Assembly (NCBI GenBank): GCA_026545225.1
Contig: CM048845.1
Location: 55,156,033-55,220,032 of the forward strand
DNA: 64,000 nt
Origin: Cornus controversa
Taxonomy: Eukaryota; Streptophyta; Magnoliopsida; Cornales; Cornaceae
Direction of reading: 5' to 3'
Position 1 is the first letter of the stretch, and every line of letters starts with the position of its first letter. Shown in pieces: positions 1 to 10,400 of this stretch. The notes under the pieces are model-generated. The model worked only from the letters and a program-made list of their open reading frames with translations. It had not been told where the DNA came from and made no database searches. Both the position numbers and the translations under genes were made by a program.

Positions 1-693
1 GAGAAAGACAATGGGGACTTCGTAGAGGCAGCGACCACGGTGATGGCAGCAATGCTTGTGAGGAGAGAGAGCGAGAAAGTAAGGGCAGCAGTGTTGGTGG
101 AAGGTACATGGCAAGCAGTTTATAGATGAAGGTAATGGAGTTGATGAAATTTTAGAGAGTGAATGACATAAAAAATAAAATATGGAGGCTAGAGAGGAAA
201 AATTCATAATTTGACTTTTATTGACAATTGGTATTATTTATATGATAATATTGACAGTTAAATATTAAAAAAAAAACATTAACGGTTATTTTGCGTTAGG
301 TTTTTTTAACTTTGATAAGGGGTATCAGAGATATTTATGTAAAAGTTTAATTTAGTGATGCAAAAGGCAAACCTCAGGGGAGGTCAGGGTAATTTACCCT
401 AAAATTAAAAGGGAATTTATGCAACACTACATTATTAAGTAGGAAACACACTCAAGCGTGAACAATCATATGCTTTCCCTAACATGATTGAGAACATTTT
501 CCTTCAAAAAATAAGTCAAAACAATGAATTCAAAGTTCTCTGAACAAGCAGTATTCACACATGTACACGCAGGAAGCAATGCCAGATGCATGCATATATA
601 CAATAGAATCCAATTCAAAACCCTTTGTATTACTACTATCATATTTACATGAAGTTCTATTACTGTTATCATAGACATTGTGTATCCTTTTAG
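1..693. other. Intronic sequence upstream of the first visible NUDT3 exon
   Basis: No coding exon could be recognised here. The stretch ends in an AG acceptor at 692-693 directly before the first NUDT3 exon. A purine-rich segment (about 1-160) is followed by AT-rich DNA. The part near 371-410, around the words CCTCAGGGGAGGTCAGGG, looks like a dispersed plant repeat end, but I could not find its partner terminus or a target-site duplication. Confidence 0.5.
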
Positions 694-3600
694 GCAACAT
701 TTGAGGCATTCATTGGAATTCGGGATGATGAAGCAACAGCACGCCTTAAACTCTTTGGCGATAATCTAAAGGTTGATTCATAACCAATCGAAGTTGTTCT
801 GACTCCTTTTTTCATTTTTTATTTGGTTTCCTTTTAATAAAATTTTCACTACTCCAGGTTTTGGAACAAAATCTTCCAATGGACAACGTGTACAAATCAG
901 AAGATGTTATTTCAGCTCCTATTCGTGTCATCCAGCTTCTTTATAATGCAGGGGTAAGTCCTTTGTAACTGTAGAAAAAAATCTCTAACTTGTGATGTTT
1001 TCTTCTTTTGACATGCATTTGTTCACAAGCAAAGGGATTGGGATACCGTCTTTAGTTGTAGCTTTCAGGAGGCTTCCCTTCAAAGACGAAGTCTTAACCC
1101 AATAACTTAGCATTCAATTATGGTTGCATAATTGAATGCTATATCTACTTATTTATTTATTGGCTAAAATGCTAAATATTTCTATGAGTTGTGAACATTC
1201 TCTTACGGATCAGAAGATCAGGATTTCCAAAACCATTGTGGTAAAAATTCTTGCATGACATCTTAAAGGAAAATGTAGGATTAAGGGTTCCTCTTATCTT
1301 TATTAATGGGGGAAAAGGAAGAGAAAAATACAACTAGAAAATAGGGTCAGGTGGAAAGCCTTGAAATGCAAGGTGTGAAGATCTGCAACATATTTTTTAA
1401 AAAGAAAACATTATTTATGAAAAATGGTTATATGTTTAAAAGATGATTATGCAGTTTCTACTAGGTGGCATAAATCTCCTATCTTTTCAGTAGTGATGAT
1501 TCTCTTCTACTTTTAGAACTACTAAAAATAAAGATGATGTCATAAGAAGCTGGATCCTCACAAGCAGGATTATAATACCATCTCTAATGATACATAAAAT
1601 GTATGACCGCAATACATAATTTTTGTGCATTTTTTAACTTCTTACTTTATGAAATTTATTTGCCATCTTAAAATTACTCTTCTCTTTTGTTTTTCAGATT
1701 TTATTATTTTGTGTTAATGTTTCTCTTTTCTGATTTGAATTGCTTGAATAAAAGAACTTCTTGACACTCTGCCTTGAGCCGTCACCTTTCTTCATGGACA
1801 TAGAAAGCTTCACCTTCACTTGTCGTATAAAACATTGGATTCCATAAAGACATGTTTATACCCCAATCAAAGTTGTATGGAAATATTAACCCATTATTTC
1901 TATTAGACAACTCAACTCAACTCAACTTAGCAAAGTTTTTTTTCCAACTACTCGGGGTTGGCTACATGAATTATATTTTTCCATTTTGCTATATCTAATG
2001 CCATAACCTCAGTCAAATCACATGTTATCATATTTTTCCTTAATAATTCTATCCACATTAATTTTGGTCTTCGCTTTTCCCTAGCATTACCCTCAATGTG
2101 GGCCATGTCACTTTTTCTAAATGGCGCTCTTGGTGATCTTCTTCACACATGTTCGAACTATCTTTACCAATTTTCTCTCATTTTATCTCCCGTTGGTGCT
2201 ACTTCAACCATCACACAAATGGGTTCATTTCTAATTCTATCATTCCTTGTCTTATTGCATATTTATCTCAACATTCGCTTTCCTGCGACACTTTATGCAT
2301 ATATTGTTTCTTAGCTACCCAACAATCTGTCTTGTTAAAGAACGGCTGGTTTCATAGCTGTTTATAGAACTTCCCTTTCAATCTTAGCATGATACGCTGA
2401 TCACACAATATACTTGATGAACTCCCCTATTTAACCTACCTTGCCTTGGTTCTATGATTAACATCATCTCCAATTTCTCCTTTAAAATGTTCACTTTTTT
2501 GTACTACTTGATTCGCTGAATCCTAATTTTTTTTCAAGATTTAGTAAATTTACACTATATATTCAGTTTTATTCCTACGTATCTTAAATATTTTTAATTC
2601 TAAAGCTCCCCTCTGAACCTCCAATTTAGCACTTACTCCTTCTCTAGTTTCATCTATTAAAACAAACATTACTTCTGTAATATATAGGCAAACAAAATAA
2701 GAAAAAGTATGAGAAAGAAACTGGGGAAGGAGTGAAGAAAATATCAATCTATGGTTTTTGGTTGGGATGAATTTTTGCCATCATGGTGGAAACATGGGGA
2801 CATAATTTGAAAAAAATGGTTTGTAACACCACTTGCATAGCTGAATGCAGCATTGATCAGTTAGTTAATTCAATGATTTATTCAGTCGGAAATCAATAAG
2901 GTAATTATGTTTTACATAAAGAAATTATTTATAATATGTTGCTTTTCTTGAAATTTGCTGGTATTCTTTTTACTCATAACTTGTGTTCCATTTTATAAAG
3001 AACAAAAATTACTGCAAAAATCTGGGTCAGAAACTGAGGTTCGTTAATTTAATTTCATGGCAGGATATCAAGGGTCCTCAAACTGTTGCATTTAATCTTC
3101 CAAATGACGAGCGCATAGTAAAAGATAGAGGAACATCAATGGTCATGCTTAAGAATGTTTCAGAGGCGAAGTACACTTATTTTCTTTGAAATATATATGA
3201 TTATTTCCTATTAAATATTGATGAACAGATTTTACAGTTGATGATTTTGTGGATTTTTTTATTAGTTCAATTGGGAAGTCCTTGATATTTCATACTTGCC
3301 TGTTAACCAGGTTCAAGCTTATCCTTCAACCTATAGCTGACGTCTGTGTTTCAAAGGAACAACGTGAATATGTAGACTTCGATTCTTTCTTCACTCACAC
3401 CATTTGCCACGAGTGCTGCCATGGGATTGGACCTCATACCATAATACTTCCAAATGGCCAAAAGTCTACAGTGAGATTGGTCTGTTGCATTATTTATTTT
3501 TCCTTGGTCTTTCTTTGTTACTTATTCTGACTATTTCAGCTTAAGCTTTGGAGGTTATTTAGCTGGCATCACATCTCTTTCTATTGGGAAACAAATGGTT

Positions 3601-4364
3601 CATATAAATATATCTTTCTATATGGGACTGAAGGAGTACAATAATAATGGAGCAATTCAGCAATTACATAAATCTTAATAATGGAATTATTGCAAAACAG
3701 TCTTTAAGAGATAAGGCATTACCACAGTAATTGCATCTCTTAAAAGTATGAATGTTTTCATAGAGCTCAGTCATTCTGGAAGAGTACAAAATAGTGGAGC
3801 ATTGTAACAATTACAAACACTAGATTGCTTGAAATTTGTAGTGGTTTCAATTGTTTAGTAGACAAAGTAAATCGTCTTCTGTGATTAAAAAACATTTATT
3901 GTGTATTGAGTATTTTAAAAACATAAACTACTCGTATCTTTTGTATCTACAAGTATAATTGTGACCAGTGTTATCAAAGGCTCTAGGCGCACTAAGGCGC
4001 TAAAGGTCCTTTGGAGCCTAGGCGCAAGGCGCAAGGTGATGCGCAAGCCTGAGTGAAGTGAGGCGCACAATTGAAAAGTTAAATTACTATAAAAGGATTC
4101 ATATCTCATAATCAATATTTTTAAAAATTCATATCAAATATGAGAAAATAAATCCATCAACCATGTCATTCAAGAACTATAAAATGAAACAAAGCACAAA
4201 AAAATAGCAGGAAATAGAAGGAAGACGTGGAGAGAGAGGGATGGCTAAAAAAAGAAAAGAAAAACTGTTTTTTTAATAATAAAAAAAAAAAACTGGAAGT
4301 AATTTAGGACAAGATCCAAAGGAAAAGAAAACAAAAAAAAAAAGAAGAGAGAGAAGACGAATAC

Positions 4365-4434
<70 letters not shown>

Positions 4435-7400
4435 AGAAGAAGAAGAAGAATAAAGAAAAAGAAAAACTATTAAAAAAAAAAGTAGGAAATAATTTAGTAC
4501 AACATGATAGGATTTAGAGAGAGAAAAAGAGAGAGAGAGAGAGGATCTAAACGAAGAGAGACGAAGAAGAAGAGCATGTGTATCTGATCGTCTCTGCAAC
4601 TCTCTCAAATGAAGGTTATCGACATCGTGACGTAGGCCTTTTGGCATCATGACTAGGGGTTTTGGCGTTGTTCATGTCTTGTGATCATAATGGACTTCTC
4701 TCTTCTTTTCTTTCGAACGAGACAAAGTCTTCTTTTTGAATTAGGAAAAAGAAAAAAGAAAATGTCAATCAGGCGCGCCTAGGCGCACCCGACTGACTTG
4801 TATAAGGCGCAGCCGAGGCGCGCGCCTAACAAACATAGCTGAGCCTAGGTTGACAACAGGAGCAATCCCTGCACCTGTGTGCGCCTAGAGCCTAGGGGCA
4901 CGCCTAGGCGCGCCTTGAACAACACTGATTGTGACAGTAATGTCATGTTAGTTAACAACCAAATCCTTTTGTTAGGGGTAAATACCATACTGCTATGTCA
5001 AATTCCTTATGGACTGTACTTCTAAGCATTTGGTGCAGCCTGCTCCGTAATACTTCTTCCCTTCTGATTTGATTTGTTTCGATTTCTAGCACTTCAGGAT
5101 TTGAATTCAGTTGTCCTCCTTGAAGTGTTTCTTGGCTTGCCTGATAAAGTTCTACATCCTGGTCTTAATCTTGCATTCTGTGGAAGAAGATTTAGCATGT
5201 ATTCTTGTACACATTGGTTGAGGCGCTGATCGTGCAACTTGACAATTTAAAACAGACTTTTCAAGTACTTAAATATTATGTAATGGATGGAAATGGTAAA
5301 ATTTATAATCCCAATCCCTGTAGTAACATCTTTTTGAATCCATTGAATTTGAATTGGTATTTTCTCCATCACAATTATTGTGAGGAGACATCTACAATAA
5401 ATTAGTCTTGGACAGTGTATTTGTGAAAATGTATGTATAGCTAAAAACGGAACTATTGTCCGTCTCACACCATGGAATACCAACTTTTTGCTGAAGTCTT
5501 TTCCTTTTGATTTTCAATTATATGCCCTTTTGGGGCAAATTGTGTTTGAAGTATGTGCAATTGGTTGATAATTATTTCGATGAATTTTTTATTTATTTAT
5601 TATTATTATTATTTTGACATAGATCTTTAGTTCAGCATCAAAATACTGAAAGAGCAGCTTTATGGATTGCAGCTTGAAGGTTTAAGACGTAAAAAGAGAA
5701 GAAGGAATAGGAGAGAAACCTAGACAATTGCACTGAGGTTCTCACACGCTCACAATCTCACAAATAACAAGCTAGAAAAGATATCTTCATTCCATGCTCC
5801 CAAACATAGCCAGTACATCAATTTATGTAGAAGACTGTAGCTTTGGGATCAAGGGAACTTAGAACAAGGACTTGGAGCTTCTCTTAAACCCAGTTGACCA
5901 ACCAAACCTGAGCCAACCCTCCAAACCTACCCAAAATGCATAGTAAGCCCACAATCATCCCCCCTGGCCGGGAGCAACCCACTCTATGGCCCAAAATTGA
6001 AATCACCAAAAGTACCCATTACACAGAAATCATGAAAACAACAGTAAAATTTTAAGCTAATCAATATCCTATGTAAGTTCTTAATTAGAATCTTGCCAGA
6101 TGATTACATTGGCCCTTGAATTCAATCTTTCCATACTTGTGTCATTTGCATCATTTAATTACTAATTATGTGCTCGCATCTGATTCGTCCTGTGCTATTC
6201 TTGGGGTGTTTTGTGCTTTTCATTCTAGGGCAGCAAGCTTGTCATGGTATTGATGCTAACTCAGTCTTAGCTGTTAATTCTGATAGAAATACAGTGTGCT
6301 AGTTGGTAGATTTTTTTTTATTGTGAGTTAGTTACGGTGTTCTTAGGCATGAAAGGAGTAATCAACGACGATCTAAATTATACACCTTCAGAGTTTGATT
6401 TGAATCTTGAAAGTTACTGTATGGTGATGACAACAGGTATCTAGTGGCATGGAGTTTTCTGTTGGTGCCTCTCACATTCTCTTTTATCATTGATAAATAG
6501 ATATTGGATGAAAAAGAGTCGAAATATCTAAAAGGCCATACCCAGTGTTAGGTCCCCTCTAGTCAAGGGTACTACAGGGCGGATTGGGTACAGTTCTAGC
6601 CTTTGGCATTATTTGCATAAAGTGGTTGCCTTCATACTCAAATCAGCGTTCTTGGTTGTCACACTTGGCAGCTCGAGCTTTTCCCACTGCACCAAGTAAT
6701 AACTTCTAGAGAATGTGCATTATTGCTTGTAAAAGGTTCCCATTCTTCAGCTTCATCAACCAGAGACTTCATTGTTTGATAATGTATGTTCTCTCACATT
6801 CATCTAAAATCGACTTACCAATTGCCAAAATGTGTTATATTACCTTTTTGGGGGCTTTAAGAATTTGTGGACGGAATACTTGACTGCTCTTTTAAGTTTT
6901 GACATTTAGTGTGAAATATGATGACAAATAATGTCTTGGGAAAATTATGAGGGTAGATCTAACTAGTATCACATCCTTACTGTTTCGTCTTTTTCAATCC
7001 ATTTAGCTGTATCTTATTGATTTCATGGTAGAGACATCATGCCATACATTATCAACTCTTCAAGTGACCTGTGTTTGTATAGAGTTCACCCTTTGCAATT
7101 TATTGGACTATTGTTATTAAACTTCTGAGCTGTGAATTTGTTATGTTTAGCAAGGGAAGTGTATGCAGAACTTTTATGAATTGGCTATTTTTGTAAGAAC
7201 TTTTTAAAAAATCATTTTTGATCTCCATGTTTTTTCTTCTGTTTTATGTCACAGGAGCTGCAGGAACTCCACTCAGCTTTGGAAGAAGCTAAGGCTGATA
7301 TTGTTGGCCTTTGGGCCCTAAAATTTCTAATTGGCCAGGTCAGTAACTACATCTTGTGTGTGAGATGATTTGAAGTTGTGCTTCAACTTATGCAATTACA

Positions 7401-10400
7401 AATTTGTTAAGTTACTATATCAATAGGATTATGATGCTGTCTATTTTTATTTGTGGTTGACTTTTGGGTATTCATTTAAATGCATAATATCATATTGTGT
7501 TTTAGTTATATATACTTGGTTTGTTGAATGAGAATTAACTTTAGGACGTAATTGCTAAAATATTTAAATAATTTTTTCTTTTTTCTCTTTTTGGAATTGG
7601 AGGAATAAGCTTTGGTTTCACAGTATGTACCAATATTGGCATTGGAAATCATGTGCATTATTTTACAGCATAATACTTAGAATCTTTGGGAATTCAATTA
7701 AACAGGATAGTGTATTTGTAGTTTATTGACTTGCTAAAAAGTTAATATTTATGCATGTGGATAGCATAGGTCTTGATTAGAATGTTTTTGCATCGCTATT
7801 TTTCTTGTATTTTAAATTGTTGTGACGTATTCAATTTTTATTGTGATTTTTATCTTTTATATTCAGACGGCTAATGATTGCTCATTAATTTTGGTTATTG
7901 CATAAATATGAACATGAGTCCTATGAATACGCAAGGTTTGACTGAGGCTATGGCCTTAGATAGAATAAAATGGAGACAAAAGATTCATGTAACCGACCCC
8001 AAGTAGTTGGGAAGAGGCTTGTTTTTTGTTGTTGTATCCATAGTTCTAACATGTTAGAGGTGTTCAATTGGGTATTTGGAAGAGCTCTACAGTCTTCTCT
8101 CTCTCTCTCTCCTGTCTCTAGCTTATCTATAACTCCCTCTCTTCAACATCTTCTCTCAATTTAGTTAGGCTGTTTAGAAGTCTTCCCTGAACAAGTTGTA
8201 CTTCCATTATGGTGAGGTCCTTCCTAGGCATTTCCTTCCCAACTAGACTTGGTTTCTTTTGTGCTTTTGGTATTTATTTTGTTTTGTTTGCACATAATGG
8301 ACTTTAACTTGATTTTTCAAGTGTTTGATTTTCTATGGATAAAATCCTGCTTGCAAAAGTAATTACTGCACAATACACTTAGATTGCAATTTGATTGTTC
8401 TTGGTTGTCCTTTTTTGGTTATTATAGCATGCCTAATTGAGTTGCAGTGTTAGAGGCTATAGTATGCAAATAAAGTTGTCCACTAAATTATAGACATCTT
8501 TCGTTGATCTGCCATGCATATGGAAAGTAAAAAGAGTGGACAGTGTTGAGAAAAATAGTGGTTATCTGTTCTGGCTGTCTTCATGTCTCCATTCACGCTT
8601 CTTGGTTGGTATGTTTATTTATGTATATAATATATATATATATATTCTAATTTTTTATCTACATATGTGTTTGGTAAGGCGTTGAGAATGATGATGGCTT
8701 TTTGATGATGATAAGTTGTGAGACAGAGAATCAAGCAAACGGAATATGCTAAACTTGATTGATCTTTTTCTATTGTTTGTATGCATTAATTGGTTGGGAT
8801 TTAGGCCGAATAGTGGTAAGGGATGTGGGGCCAAACCCCCTGTAGTTGGGTTCAAGGATCTTTCAAGTTGATATTGAGTGAGTTTTATCAAGTTTTACTC
8901 TGAACCCCATACAATATACAAAGCAGTATCTAAAATCATGCCAAGATGTTTCTAGTCTCAAAATGCGGATCTGCAATCAGTGAGAAATGCATCTGGAGGT
9001 TGAAGAATTTCGGTTCTATTTTCAGTCAAAATTATTCATTTACGTAACCAGTCCGAAGCTCATGCTCAATTTATTTAATTGTAGACTCCTGTTCTAGGAA
9101 CCTTATGTTGTGCAGTTTAATGCTGAGACTGATGTCCCCTATTTTTTGTTTCCCTTTTCTTCTTATGGTGGCCAGGATTTGCTTCCAAAGGATCTAGTTA
9201 AGTCCATGTACGTCTCTTTCCTTGCAGGATGCTTCCGCTCAGTACGTTTTGGATTGGAGGAAGCTCATGGGTAAGCTAGTTATTCATCCTGCTTTAATGC
9301 ACTGCAGACTGTTGATCTGACCAAGCACTGTAATTCACTGAATGTTATCAGAAAAGGACAAGCACTGCAGTTTAACTGGTTATTCGAGAAAGGAGCTTTT
9401 ATTTTGCATCCTGATGAAACGTTTTCTGTTGACTTTGCTAAGGTATAGCTTCTTCAAATTTGTTCTTTTTGAATTATGCTTTTCATATTGAAATAATAGA
9501 GGCATAAATTTTCTTTTCTTTTTGAAAAGGTTGAAGGTGTAGTTGAAAGCTTGAGTAGAGAGATACTTACCATACAGGCAAAAGGTGACAAAGACGCAGC
9601 AAAAAGGCTTCTTGATGAATATTGTCAAATGACACAACCGCTGAAAGTTGCATTGGAAAAGCTGGAAAAGGTTCAGGTGCGGGCTTTTATGTTTATTAGT
9701 TGCTGATGCATTAATCTAGATTGAATTGCAGTTATTTCAAATGTGGAAGATGGCATACCTCATCTACAAAACATAAGGCTATTGCCACAAATTTGGATTT
9801 TGCAAGGGGGCTAGTTATTTGGTTAGAGACCAAATGTTTGTAATTTATTGTGATAGTTGATTATCGATCGCTTAAAGCTAGGTGCTTGTTTTGTTTCAAC
9901 TTTAAGAATTTATAATAACCTCTTTACTAGCACTAGTCACTATCCGCAATAGAACGGATCATGTAGTGTAGTGATAGGGGTATCGTCCACTAGAATCGAA
10001 GCTTGAATGAATTTAGAATTCACACCTAATTGATTCTAGGAGAAATTGATTTAAGATTGGTTCTTGATTTGTCTAATTAAAAACCAAATACTAAATGCAA
10101 AACAAAGAGTGTAGCCGCAAGAGTGAAATGGAATGGTGGGAGGTACTTAGAGCTTTTGTGTCACGCCCCAATTCCCGACTCCTAGAAAACCGGAGGTGAA
10201 CCCGTTCATTAAACCCCAATGAATCTCCTCAATTTTCTCGATTTTCGCTGAAGCTAATCATACGCATATAATTATCTATGCGTGTACTCATCACTATTCA
10301 TCCCAATGGGCCCCACATCGGTCCATGCATCCATGACATTCCATTTTCACTCCTAAATCATGAAAAATCATAAAATTCCACCTTTTTAAGGTTTACAAGA

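Noticed and set aside
4273..4650. 125-residue frame on the minus strand
   Set aside because: It translates the GA microsatellite of a hAT element as Leu-Ser repeats.
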